A stretch of 64,000 nucleotides of DNA, taken from assembly GCA_022577435.1 (NCBI GenBank), contig JAKOON010000104.1, positions 267,780-331,779 of the forward strand, in the 5' to 3' direction. Of the stretch, positions 41,800-55,000 are shown in pieces (position 1 is the stretch's first letter; every line of letters starts with the position of its first letter). Both the position numbers and the translations under genes were made by a program. The DNA comes from Embiotoca jacksoni (Eukaryota; Chordata; Actinopteri; Embiotocidae). The notes beneath the pieces were generated by a model. That model had not been told where the DNA came from, ran no database searches, and saw only the letters and a program-made list of their open reading frames with translations.

Positions 41800-44700
41800 T
41801 GTTACTATGTTTCCGGATGTTTCTCAGTCAGGATGTTTCTCTGTTTCAGGATGTATCTATGTTTTAGGAACTTTCTCCGTTTCAGGATGTTTCTCTTTTT
41901 CAGGATATTTCTCTGCTTCAGAATGTTTCTCTGTTTCAGGATCGTTGTCTGTTTTGGGATGTTTTCTCTGTTTCAGGATGTTACTAGGTTTTAGGATGTT
42001 TCTGTTTCTGAATGTTTGTCTGTTTCAGGATGTATCTCTGTTTTAGGATATTTCTATGTTTCCTTTTGTGTCTCTGTTTCAGGATGTTTGTGTTTAAGGA
42101 TCCATCTCAGTTTTAGGACGTTTCCATGTTTCAGGATGTTTATCTGATTCAGGATGTTTGTTTCAGGATGTTACTCCTTTTCAGAATGTTTCTGTTTCTG
42201 GGTGCTACTGTTTCAGGATGTTTCTATGTTTTAGGATGTTTGTCTGTTTCAGGATGTTTTTTTTTTTCAGGATGTTTCTCTGTTTCAGGATGTTTCTCCA
42301 TTTCAGGATGTTCCTAGGTTTTAGGATGTTTCTCTGTTTCAGGATGTTTCTCCTTTTCAGGATGTTTCTCTGTTTCAGGATGTATCTCTGTTTTTGGATG
42401 TTTCTATGTTTCAGATGGTTCTCTTTTTCAGGATGTTTGTCTGTTTTCGTATGTTTTCTCTGTTTCAGGATGTTTCTATGTTTCATGATGTTTCTCTGTT
42501 TCAGGATGTTTCTATGTTAAAGAATATTTCTCTGTTTCAGGATGTTTCTATGTTTTAGGATGTTTCTGTTTCAGGATGTTAGACTATTTCAGAACATTTC
42601 TCTGTTTCAGGACGTTTCTATGTTTCTGGGTGTTACTCTGTTTCAGGATGTTTCTATGTTTTAAGATGTTTCTGTTTCAGGATGTTTGTCTGTTTCAGGA
42701 CGTTTCTCTGTTTCAGGACGTTTCTATGTTTCTGGGTGTTACTCTGTTTAAGGATGTTTCTATGTTTTAAGATGTTTCTGTTTCAGGATGTTTGTCTGTT
42801 TCAGGACGTTTCTCTGTTTCAGGACGTTTCTATGTTTCTGGGTGTTACTCTGTTTAAGGATGTTTCTATGTTTTAGGTTGTTTTATCTGTTTCAGGATTT
42901 TTCTCTGCTTCAGGATGTTTCTATGTTTCCGAATGTTTCTCTGTTTCAGGATGTTTCTGTTTAAGGATGCATCTCTGTTTTAGGACGTTTCTATGTTTCA
43001 GGATGTTTCTCCTTTTCAGGACGTTACTCCTTTTCAGAATGTTTCTATGTTTCTGTGTGTTACTCTGTTTCAGGATGTTACTATGTCTTAGGATGTTTGT
43101 CTGTTTCAGGATGTTTCTCCTTTTCTGGATGTTTCTGTTTCCAGGATGTATCTCTGTTTTTGGATGTTTCTATGTTTCAGATGGTTCTCTTTTTCAGGAT
43201 GTTTGTCTGTTTTCGTATGTTTTCTCTGTTTCAGGATGTTTCTATGTTTCATGATGTTTCTCTGTTTCAGGATGTTTCTATGTTAAAGAATATTTCTCTG
43301 TTTCAGGATGTTTCTATGTTTTAGGATGTTTCTGTTTCAGGATGTTAGACTGTTTCAGAACATTTCTCTGTTTCAGGATGTTTCTATGTTTTAAGATGTT
43401 TCTGTTTCAGGATGTTTGTCTGTTTCAGGACGTTTCTCTGTTACAGGACGTTTCTATGTTTCTGGGTGTTACTCTGTTTAAGGATGTTTCTATGTTTTCG
43501 GTTGTTTTATCTGTTTCAGGATTTTTCTCTGCTTCAGGATGTTTCTATGTTTCCGAATGTTTCTCTGTTTCAGGATGTTTCTGTTTAAGGATGCATCTCT
43601 GTTTTAGGACGTTTCTATGTTTCAGGATGTTTCTCCTTTTCAGGACGTTACTCCTTTTCAGAATGTTTCTATGTTTCTGTGTGTTACTCTGTTTCAGGAT
43701 GTTACTATATCTTAGGATGTTTGTCTGTTTCAGGATGTTTCTCCTTTTCTGGATGTTTCTGTTTCTGGATGTTTCTCTGTTTCAGGATGTATCTCTGTTT
43801 CAGGATGTTTGTCTGTTTCAGGATGTTTCTGTTTTCAGGATGTTTGTCTGTTTCAGGATGTTTCTCCTTTTCAGGATATTTCCCTGTTTCAGGATATTTC
43901 CCTGTTTCAGGATGTTTCTCTGTTTCAGGATGCTTGTCTGTTTCAGGATGTTTCTCCTTTTCAGGATATTTCCCTGTTTCAGGATATTTCCCTGTTTCAG
44001 GATGTTTCTCTGTTTCAGGATGTTTGTCTGTTTCAGGATGTTTCTGTTTTCAGGATGTTTTTCTGTTTCAGGATGTTTCTAGGTTTTAGGATGTTTCTCA
44101 TTTTCAGGATGTATCTCTGTTTTAGGATGTTTCTCTGTTTCAGGATGGTTCTCTGTTTCAGGATGTTTCTATGTTTCAGGATGTTTCTCCCTGTCAGGAT
44201 GTTTCTCTGTTTCAGGATGTATCAATGTTTTAGGATGTTTCTCCTTTTGAGGATGTTTCTCCTTTTCAGGATGTTACTATGTTTCCGGATGTTTCTCAGT
44301 CAGGATGTTTCTCTGTTTCAGGATGTATCTATGTTTTAGGAACTTTCTCCGTTTCAGGATGTTTCTCTTTTTCAGGATATTTCTCTGCTTCAGAATGTTT
44401 CTCTGTTTCAGGATCGTTGTCTGTTTTGGGATGTTTTCTCTGTTTCAGGATGTTACTAGGTTTTAGGATGTTTCTGTTTCTGAATGTTTGTCTGTTTCAG
44501 GATGTATCTCTATTTTAGGATATTTCTATGTTTCCTTTTGTGTCTCTGTTTCAGGATGTTTGTGTTTAAGGATCCATCTCAGTTTTAGGACGTTTCCATG
44601 TTTCAGGATGTTTATCTGATTCAGGATGTTTGTTTCAGGATGTTACTCCTTTTCAGAATGTTTCTGTTTCTGGGTGCTACTGTTTCAGGATGTTTCTATG

Positions 44701-45400
44701 TTTTAGGATGTTTGTCTGTTTCAGGATGTTTTTTTTTTTCAGGATGTTTCTCTGTTTCAGGATGTTTCTCCATTTCAGGATGTTCCTAGGTTTTAGGATG
44801 TTTCTCTGTTTCAGGATGTTTCTCCTTTTCAGGATGTTTCTCTGTTTCAGGATGTTTCTCTATTTCAGGATGTTTCTGTTTCCAGGATGTTTCTCTGTTT
44901 CAGGATGTATCTCTGTTTTTGGATGTTTCTATGTTTCAGATGGTTCTCTTTTTCAGGATGTTTGTCTGTTTTCGTATGTTTTCTCTGTTTCAGGATGTTT
45001 CTATGTTTCATGATGTTTCTCTGTTTCAGGATGTTTCTATGTTAAAGAATATTTCTCTGTTTCAGGATGTTTCTATGTTTTAGGATGTTTCTGTTTCAGG
45101 ATGTTAGACTATTTCAGAACATTTCTCTGTTTCAGGACGTTTCTATGTTTCTGGGTGTTACTCTGTTTCAGGATGTTTCTATGTTTTAAGATGTTTCTGT
45201 TTCAGGATGTTTGTCTGTTTCAGGACGTTTCTCTGTTTCAGGACGTTTCTATGTTTCTGGGTGTTACTCTGTTTAAGGATGTTTCTATGTTTTAGGTTGT
45301 TTTATCTGTTTCAGGATTTTTCTCTGCTTCAGGATGTTTCTATGTTTCCGAATGTTTCTCTGTTTCAGGATGTTTCTGTTTAAGGATGCATCTCTGTTTT
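41800..45400. repeat. About 2.42-2.47-kb higher-order repeat in the 18-bp satellite
   Basis: Landmarks recur: a CCTTTTGTGTCTC/GGATCCATCTC junction near 42061 and 44533 (2472 bp apart), a GTTACTATGTTTCCGG site near 41802 and 44274, and a GTTTAAGGATGCATCTC site near 42959 and 45378 (about 2419 bp). A 53-bp indel accounts for the different spacings. Confidence 0.8.
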
Positions 45401-45419
45401 AGGACGTTTCTATGTTTCA

Positions 45420-48400
45420 GGATGTTTCTCCTTTTCAGGACGTTACTCCTTTTCAGAATGTTTCTATGTTTCTGTGTGTTACTCTGTTTCAGGATGTTAC
45501 TATGTCTTAGGATGTTTGTCTGTTTCAGGATGTTTCTCCTTTTCTGGATGTTTCTGTTTCCAGGATGTATCTCTGTTTTTGGATGTTTCTATGTTTCAGA
45601 TGGTTCTCTTTTTCAGGATGTTTGTCTGTTTTCGTATGTTTTCTCTGTTTCAGGATGTTTCTATGTTTCATGATGTTTCTCTGTTTCAGGATGTTTCTAT
45701 GTTAAAGAATATTTCTCTGTTTCAGGATGTTTCTATGTTTTAGGATGTTTCTGTTTCAGGATGTTAGACTGTTTCAGAACATTTCTCTGTTTCAGGATGT
45801 TTCTATGTTTTAAGATGTTTCTGTTTCAGGATGTTTGTCTGTTTCAGGACGTTTCTCTGTTTCAGGACGTTTCTATGTTTCTGGGTGTTACTCTGTTTAA
45901 GGATGTTTCTATGTTTTCGGTTGTTTTATCTGTTTCAGGATTTTTCTCTGCTTCAGGATGTTTCTATGTTTCCGAATGTTTCTCTGTTTCAGGATGTTTC
46001 TGTTTAAGGATGCATCTCTGTTTTAGGACGTTTCTATGTTTCAGGATGTTTCTCCTTTTCAGGACGTTACTCCTTTTCAGAATGTTTCTATGTTTCTGTG
46101 TGTTACTCTGTTTCAGGATGTTACTATATCTTAGGATGTTTGTCTGTTTCAGGATGTTTCTCCTTTTCTGGATGTTTCTGTTTCTGGATGTTTCTCTGTT
46201 TCAGGATGTATCTCTATTTCAGGATGTTTGTCTGTTTCAGGATGTTTCTGTTTTCAGGATGTTTGTCTGTTTCAGGATGTTTCTCCTTTTCAGGATATTT
46301 CCCTGTTTCAGGATATTTCCCTGTTTCAGGATGTTTCTCTGTTTCAGGATGCTTGTCTGTTTCAGGATGTTTCTCCTTGTCAGGATGTTTCTCTGCCTCA
46401 GGATTTTTCTGTTTCAGGATGTTTGTCTGTTTCAGGATGTTTCTGTTTTCAGGATGTTTTTCTGTTTCAGGATGTTTCTAGGTTTTAGGATGTTTTTCTG
46501 TTTCAGGATGTTTCTCTGTTTCAGGATGTTTCTCTGTTTCAGGATGTTTCTGTTTCCAGTATGTTTGTCTGTTTCAGGATGTTTCTTCTTTTCAGGATGT
46601 TTCTCCTTTTCAGGATGTTTCACTGTTTCAGGATGCTTGTCTGTTTCAGGATGTTTCTCTGTCTCAGGATGTTTCTCTGTTTCTGGATTTTTCTCTGTTT
46701 CTGGATGTCTCTATGTTTTCAGATGTTTCTCCTTTTCAGGATGTATCTCTGTATCAGGATGTTTCTCTGTTTCAGGATGTTTCTATGTTAAAGAATATTT
46801 CTCTGTTTCAGGATGTTTCTATGTTTTAGGATGTTTCTGTTTCAGGATGTTAGTCTGTTTCAGAACATTTCTCTGTTTCAGGACGTTTCTATGTTTCTGG
46901 GTGTTACTCTGTTTAAGGATGTTTCTATGTTTCCGGATGTTTCTCATTTTCAGGATGTATCTCTGTTTTACGATGTTTCTCTGTTTCAGGATGGTTCTCT
47001 GTTTCAGAATGTTTCTGTGTTTCAGGATGTTTCTCCCTGTCAGGATGTTTCTCTGTTTCAGGATGCTTGTCTGTCTCAGGATGTTTCTCTGTTTCTGGAT
47101 TTTTCTCTGTTTCTGGATGTCTCTATGTTTTAGGATGTTTCTACTTTTCAGGATGTATCTCTGTATCAGGATGTTTCTCTGTTTCAGGATGTTTCTCTGT
47201 TTAAGGATGTTTCTAGGTTTTAGGATGTTTTTCTGTTTCAGGATGTTTCTCCTTTTCAGGACGTTACTCCTTTTCAGAATGTTTCTATGTTTCTGTGTGT
47301 TACTCTGTTTCAGGATGTTACTATGTCTTAGGATGTTTGTCTGTTTCGGGATGTTTCTCCTTTTCTGGATGTTTCTGTTTCCAGGATGTATCTCTGTTTT
47401 TGGATGTTTCTATGTTTCAGATGGTTCTCTTTTTCAGGATGTTTGTCTGTTTTCGTATGTTTTCTCTGTTTCAGGATGTTTCTATGTTTCATGATGTTTC
47501 TCTGTTTCAGGATGTTTCTATGTTAAAGAATATTTCTCTGTTTCAGGATGTTTCTATGTTTTAGGATGTTTCTGTTTCAGGATGTTAGACTGTTTCAGAA
47601 CATTTCTCTGTTTCAGGATGTTTCTATGTTTTAAGATGTTTCTGTTTCAGGATGTTTGTCTGTTTCAGGACGTTTCTCTGTTTCAGGACGTTTCTATGTT
47701 TCTGGGTGTTACTCTGTTTAAGGATGTTTCTATGTTTTCGGTTGTTTTATCTGTTTCAGGATTTTTCTCTGCTTCAGGATGTTTCTATGTTTCCGAATGT
47801 TTCTCTGTTTCAGGATGTTTCTGTTTAAGGATGCATCTCTGTTTTAGGACGTTTCTATGTTTCAGGATGTTTCTCCTTTTCAGGACGTTACTCCTTTTCA
47901 GAATGTTTCTATGTTTCTGTGTGTTACTCTGTTTCAGGATGTTACTATATCTTAGGATGTTTGTCTGTTTCAGGATGTTTCTCCTTTTCTGGATGTTTCT
48001 GTTTCTGGATGTTTCTCTGTTTCAGGATGTATCTCTATTTCAGGATGTTTGTCTGTTTCAGGATGTTTCTGTTTTCAGGATGTTTGTCTGTTTCAGGATG
48101 TTTCTCCTTTTCAGGATATTTCCCTGTTTCAGGATATTTCCCTGTTTCAGGATGTTTCTCTGTTTCAGGATGCTTGTCTGTTTCAGGATGTTTCTCCTTG
48201 TCAGGATGTTTCTCTGCCTCAGGATTTTTCTGTTTCAGGATGTTTGTCTGTTTCAGGATGTTTCTGTTTTCAGGATGTTTTTCTGTTTCAGGATGTTTCT
48301 AGGTTTTAGGATGTTTTTCTGTTTCAGGATGTTTCTCTGTTTCAGGATGTTTCTCTGTTTCAGGATGTTTCTGTTTCCAGTATGTTTGTCTGTTTCAGGA

Positions 48401-49060
48401 TGTTTCTTCTTTTCAGGATGTTTCTCCTTTTCAGGATGTTTCACTGTTTCAGGATGCTTGTCTGTTTCAGGATGTTTCTCTGTCTCAGGATGTTTCTCTG
48501 TTTCTGGATTTTTCTCTGTTTCTGGATGTCTCTATGTTTTCAGATGTTTCTCCTTTTCAGGATGTATCTCTGTATCAGGATGTTTCTCTGTTTCAGGATG
48601 TTTCTATGTTAAAGAATATTTCTCTGTTTCAGGATGTTTCTATGTTTTAGGATGTTTCTGTTTCAGGATGTTAGTCTGTTTCAGAACATTTCTCTGTTTC
48701 AGGACGTTTCTATGTTTCTGGGTGTTACTCTGTTTAAGGATGTTTCTATGTTTCCGGATGTTTCTCATTTTCAGGATGTATCTCTGTTTTACGATGTTTC
48801 TCTGTTTCAGGATGGTTCTCTGTTTCAGAATGTTTCTGTGTTTCAGGATGTTTCTCCCTGTCAGGATGTTTCTCTGTTTCAGGATGCTTGTCTGTCTCAG
48901 GATGTTTCTCTGTTTCTGGATTTTTCTCTGTTTCTGGATGTCTCTATGTTTTAGGATGTTTCTACTTTTCAGGATGTATCTCTGTATCAGGATGTTTCTC
49001 TGTTTCAGGATGTTTCTCTGTTTAAGGATGTTTCTAGGTTTTAGGATGTTTTTCTGTTTC
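45420..49060. repeat. Tandem pair of 1,821-bp higher-order repeats
   Basis: Copy 1 about 45420-47240 and copy 2 about 47241-49060. Landmarks are offset by exactly 1821 bp (for example 45489/47310, 46098/47919, 46228/48049). I see nearly no differences, so the duplication is very recent or maintained by homogenisation. Confidence 0.88.
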
Positions 49061-49099
49061 AGGATGTTTCTCTGTTTCAGGATGTTTCTAGGTTTCAGG

Positions 49100-52000
49100 A
49101 TGTTTCTGTTTCCAGTATGTTTGTCTGTTTCAAGATGTTTCTCCTTTTCAGGATGTTTCTCCTTTTCAGGATGTTTCACTGTTTCAGGATGCTTGTTTGT
49201 TTCAGGATGTTTCTCCTTTTCAGGATGTTACTCCTTTTCAGAATGTTTCTGTTTCTGGGTGTTACTGTTTCAGGATGTTTCTATGTTTTAGGATGTTTGT
49301 CTGTTTCAGGATGTTTCTCATTTTCCGGATGTTTCTCTGTTTCTGGATGTTTCTCTGTTTCAGGATGTATTTTTTTTTTTTCCACGATGTTTCTATGTTT
49401 CAGGACGTTTGTCTGTTTCAGGATGTTTTCCCTTGTCAGGATGTTTCTCTGCTTCAGGATGTTTCTGTTTCATGATGTTTCTCTGTTTCAGGATATTTCC
49501 CTGTTTCATGATGCTTGTCTATTTCAGGATGTTTCTCGTTTTCAGGATGTTTCTTTTTCCAGGATGTTTGTCTGTTTCAGGATGTTTCTAGGTTTTAGGA
49601 TGTTTTTCTGTTTCAGGATGTTTCTCTGTTTCAGGATGTTTCTGTTTCCAGTATGTTTGTCTGTTTCAGAATGTTTCTTCTTTTCAGGATGTTTCTCCGT
49701 TTCAGGATGTTTCATTGTTTCAGGATGCTTGTCTGTTTCAGTATGCTTGTCTGTCTCAGGATGTTTCTCTGTTTCTGGATGTCTCTATGTTTTAGGATGT
49801 TTCTACTTTTCAGGATGTATCTCTGTATCAGGATGTTTCTCTGTTTCAGGATGTTTTTATATTTCAGGATGTTTCTCTGTTTAAGGATGTTTCTAGGTTT
49901 TAGACTGTTTCTGTTTCAGGATGTTTCTTTTTCCAGGATGTTTGTCTGTTTCCAGATGGTTCTCTGTTTCAGCATGGTTCTTTGTTTCATGATGGTTCTC
50001 TGTTTCAGGATGTTTCTATGTTTCAGGATATTTGTCTTTTTCAGGATGTTTCTAGCTTTTAGGATGTTTTTCTGTATCAGGATGTTTCTCTGTTTCAGGA
50101 TGTTTCTAGGTTTCAGGATGTTTCTGTTTCCAGTATGTTTGTCTGTTTCAAGATGTTTCTCCTTTTCAGGATGTTTCACTGTTTCAGGATGCTTGTTTGT
50201 TTCAGGATGTTTCTCCTTTTCAGGATGTTACTCCTTTTCAGAATGTTTCTGTTTCTGGGTGTTACTGTTTCAGGATGTTTCTATGTTTTAGGATGTTTGT
50301 CTGTTTCAGGATGTTTCTCCTTTTCCGGATGTTTCTCTGCTTCAGGATGTTTCTCCTTTTCAGGATGTTTCTCGGTTTTAGGACGTTTGTCTGTTTCAGG
50401 ATGTATCTCCTTGTCAGGATGTTTCTCTGCTTCAGGATGTTTCTCTGTTTCAGGATGTATTTTTTTTTTTCACGATGTTTCTATGTTTCAGGACGTTTGT
50501 CTGTTTCAGGATGTTTTACCTTGTCAGGATATTTCTCTGCTTCAGGATGTTTCTGTTTCATGATGTTTCTCTGTTTCAGGATATTTCCCTGTTTCATGAT
50601 GCTTGTCTATTTCAGGATGTTTCTCGTTTTCAGGATGTTCCTATGTTTCAGGATGTTTCTCTTTTTCAAAATGTTAGTCTGTTTTAGGATGTTTCTCTGT
50701 TTCAGGATGGTTCTCCTTTTCAGGATGTTTCTCATTTTCAGGATTTTTCTATGTTTCCGGGTGTTTCTGTCTGTCAGGATGTTTCTATGTTTTAGAATGT
50801 TTCTCCTTATCAGGATGTTTCTATGTTTCCGGATGTTCCTAGGTTTTAGGACATTTCTCTGTTTCAGGATGTTTCTCCTTTTCAGGTTGTTTCTTTGTTT
50901 GAGGATGTTTCTCTGTTTCAGGATGTTTCTCTGTTTCTGGATTTTTCTCTGTTTCTGGATGTCTCTATGTTTTCGGATGTTTCTTCTTTTCAGGATGTAT
51001 CTCTGTATCAGGATGTTTCTCTGTTTCAGGATGTTTCTATATTTCAGGATGTTTCTCCTTTTCAGGATGGTTCTCCTTTTCAGGATGTTTCTCATTTTCA
51101 GGATGTTTCTATGTTTCAGGGTGTTTCTGTTTCCAGTATGTTTGTCTGTTTCAGAATGTTTCTTCTTTTCAGGATGTTTCTCCGTTTCAGGATGTTTCAT
51201 TGTTTCAGGATGCTTGTCTGTTTCAGTATGCTTGTCTGTCTCAGGATGTTTCTCTGTTTCTGGATGTCTCTATGTTTTAGGATGTTTCTACTTTTCAGGA
51301 TGTATCTCTGTATCAGGATGTTTCTCTGTTTCAGGATGTTTTTATATTTCAGGATGTTTCTCTGTTTAAGGATGTTTCTAGGTTTTAGACTGTTTCTGTT
51401 TCAGGATGTTTCTTTTTCCAGGATGTTTGTCTGTTTCCAGATGGTTCTCTGTTTCAGCATGGTTCTTTGTTTCATGATGGTTCTCTGTTTCAGGATGTTT
51501 CTATGTTTCAGGATATTTGTCTTTTTCAGGATGTTTCTAGCTTTTAGGATGTTTTTCTGTATCAGGATGTTTCTCTGTTTCAGGATGTTTCTAGGTTTCA
51601 GGATGTTTCTGTTTCCAGTATGTTTGTCTGTTTCAAGATGTTTCTCCTTTTCAGGATGTTTCACTGTTTCAGGATGCTTGTTTGTTTCAGGATGTTTCTC
51701 CTTTTCAGGATGTTACTCCTTTTCAGAATGTTTCTGTTTCTGGGTGTTACTGTTTCAGGATGTTTCTATGTTTTAGGATGTTTGTCTGTTTCAGGATGTT
51801 TCTCCTTTTCCGGATGTTTCTCTGTTTCTGGATGTTTCTCTGTTTCAGGATGTATTTTTTATTTCACGATGTTTCTATGTTTCAGGACGTTTGTCTGTTT
51901 CAGGATGTTTTACCTTGTCAGGATATTTCTCTGCTTCAGGATGTTTCTGTTTCATGATGTTTCTCTGTTTCAGGATATTTCCCTGTTTCATGATGCTTGT

Positions 52001-55000
52001 CTATTTCAGGATGTTTCTCGTTTTCAGGATGTTCCTATGTTTCAGGATGTTTCTCTTTTTCAATATGTTAGTCTGTTTTAGGATGTTTCTCTGTTTCAGG
52101 ATGGTTCTCCTTTTCAGGATGTTTCTCATTTTCAGGATTTTTCTATGTTTCCGGGTGTTTCTGTCTGTCAGGATGTTTCTATGTTTTAGAATGTTTCTCC
52201 TTATCAGGATGTTTCTATGTTTCCGGATGTTCCTAGGTTTTAGGACGTTTCTCTGTTTCAGGATGTTTCTCCTTTTCAGGTTGTTTCTTTGTTTGAGGAT
52301 GTTTCTCTGTTTCAGGATGTTTCTCTGTTTCTGGATTTTTCTCTGTTTCTGGATGTCTCTATGTTTTCGGATGTTTCTTCTTTTCAGGATGTATCTCTGT
52401 ATCAGGATGTTTCTCTGTTTCAGGATGTTTCTATATTTCAGGATGTTTCTCCTTTTCAGGATGGTTCTCCTTTTCAGGATGTTTCTCATTTTCAGGATGT
52501 TTCTATGTTTCAGGGTGTTTCTCCTTGTCAGGATGTTTCTATGTTTCCGGATGTTCCTAGGTTTTAGGACGTTTCTCTGTTTCAGGATGTTTCTCCTTTT
52601 CAGGTTGTGTCTTTGTTTCAGGATGTTTCTCTGTTTCAGGATGTTTCTGTTTCAGGATGTTTGTCTGTTTCAGGGTGTTTCTCCTTTTCAGGATGTTTCT
52701 ATGTTTATGGATGTTTCTCTCTGTCAGGATGTTTCTCTGTTTCAGGATGTATCTCTGTTTTATGATGTTTCTATGTTTCAGATGTTTCTCTTTTTCAGGA
52801 TGTTTGTCTGTTTTAGGATGTTTTCTCTGATTCAGGATGTTTATCTGATTCAGAATGTTTCTCTGACTAAGGATGTTTCTCTGATTCAGGATGTTTCTCT
52901 GTTTCAGGATGTTTCTATGTTTCATGATGTTTCTCTGTTTCAGGATGTTTCTATGTTAAAGAATATTTCTCTGTTTCAGGATGTTTCTATATTTTAGGAT
53001 GTTTCTGTTTCAGGATGTAAGTCTGTTTCAGAACATTTCTCTGTTTCAGGACGTTTCTATGTTTCTGGGTGTTACTCTGTTTAAGGATGTTTCTATGTAT
53101 CAGGATTTTTCTATGTTTCAGGATATTTGTCTTTTTCAGGATGTTTCTAGGTTTTAGGATGTTTTTCTGTTTCAGGATGTTTCTCTGTTTCAGGATGTTT
53201 CTAGGTTTCAGGATGTTTCTGTTTCCAGTATGTTTGTCTGTTTCAAGATGTTTCTCTTTTTCAGGATGTTTCTCCTTTTCAGGATGTTTCACTGTTTCAG
53301 GATGCTTGTTTGTTTCAGGATGTTTCTCCTTTTCAGGATGTTACTCCTTTTCAGAATGTTTCTGTTTCTGGGTGTTACTGTTTCAGGATGTTTCTATGTT
53401 TTAGGATGTTTGTCTGTTTCAGGATGTTTCTCATTTTCCGGATGTTTCTCTGTTTCTGGATGTTTCTCTGTTTCAGGATGTATTTTTTTTTTTTCCACGA
53501 TGTTTCCATGTTTCAGGACGTTTGTCTGTTTCAGGATGTTTTCCCTTGTCAGGATGTTTCTCTGCTTCAGGATGTTTCTGTTTCATGATGTTTCTCTGTT
53601 TCAGGATATTTCCCTGTTTCATGATGCTTGTCTATTTCAGGATGTTTCTCGTTTTCAGGATGTTTCTTTTTCCAGGATGTTTGTCTGTTTCAGGATGTTT
53701 CTAGGTTTTAGGATGTTTTTCTGTTTCAGGATGTTTCTCTGTTTCAGGATGTTTCTGTTTCCAGTATGTTTGTCTGTTTCAGAATGTTTCTTCTTTTCAG
53801 GATGTTTCTCCGTTTCAGGATGTTTCATTGTTTCAGGATGCTTGTCTGTTTCAGTATGCTTGTCTGTCTCAGGATGTTTCTCTGTTTCAGGATGTTTCTC
53901 TGTTTCAGGATGTTTTTATATTTCAGGATGTTTCTCTGTTTAAGGATGTTTCTAGGTTTTAGACTGTTTCTGTTTCAGGATGTTTCTTTTTCCAGGATGT
54001 TTGTCTGTTTCCAGATGGTTCTCTGTTTCAGCATGGTTCTTTGTTTCATGATGGTTCTCTGTTTCAGGATGTTTCTATGTTTCAGGATATTTGTCTTTTT
54101 CAGGATGTTTCTAGCTTTTAGGATGTTTTTCTGTATCAGGATGTTTCTCTGTTTCAGGATGTTTCTAGGTTTCAGGATGTTTCTGTTTCCAGTATGTTTG
54201 TCTGTTTCAAGATGTTTCTCCTTTTCAGGATGTTTCACTGTTTCAGGATGCTTGTTTGTTTCAGGATGTTTCTCCTTTTCAGGATGTTACTCCTTTTCAG
54301 AATGTTTCTGTTTCTGGGTGTTACTGTTTCAGGATGTTTCTATGTTTTAGGATGTTTGTCTGTTTCAGGATGTTTCTCCTTTTCCGGATGTTTCTCTGTT
54401 TCTGGATGTTTCTCTGTTTCAGGATGTATTTTTTTTTTTTCACGATGTTTCTATGTTTCAGGACGTTTGTCTGTTTCAGGATGTTTTACCTTGTCAGGAT
54501 ATTTCTCTGCTTCAGGATGTTTCTGTTTCATGATGTTTCTCTGTTTCAGGATATTTCCCTGTTTCATGATGCTTGTCTATTTCAGGATGTTTCTCGTTTT
54601 CAGGATGTTCCTATGTTTCAGGATGTTTCTCTTTTTCAATATGTTAGTCTGTTTTAGGATGTTTCTCTGTTTCAGGATGGTTCTCCTTTTCAGGATGTTT
54701 CTCATTTTCAGGATTTTTCTATGTTTCCGGGTGTTTCTGTCTGTCAGGATGTTTCTATGTTTTAGAATGTTTCTCCTTATCAGGATGTTTCTATGTTTCC
54801 GGATGTTCCTAGGTTTTAGGACGTTTCTCTGTTTCAGGATGTTTCTCCTTTTCAGGTTGTTTCTTTGTTTGAGGATGTTTCTCTGTATCAGGATGTTTCT
54901 CTGTTTCAGGATGTTTCTATATTTCAGGATGTTTCTCCTTTTCAGGATGGTTCTCCTTTTCAGGATGTTTCTCATTTTCAGGATGTTTCTATGTTTCAGG

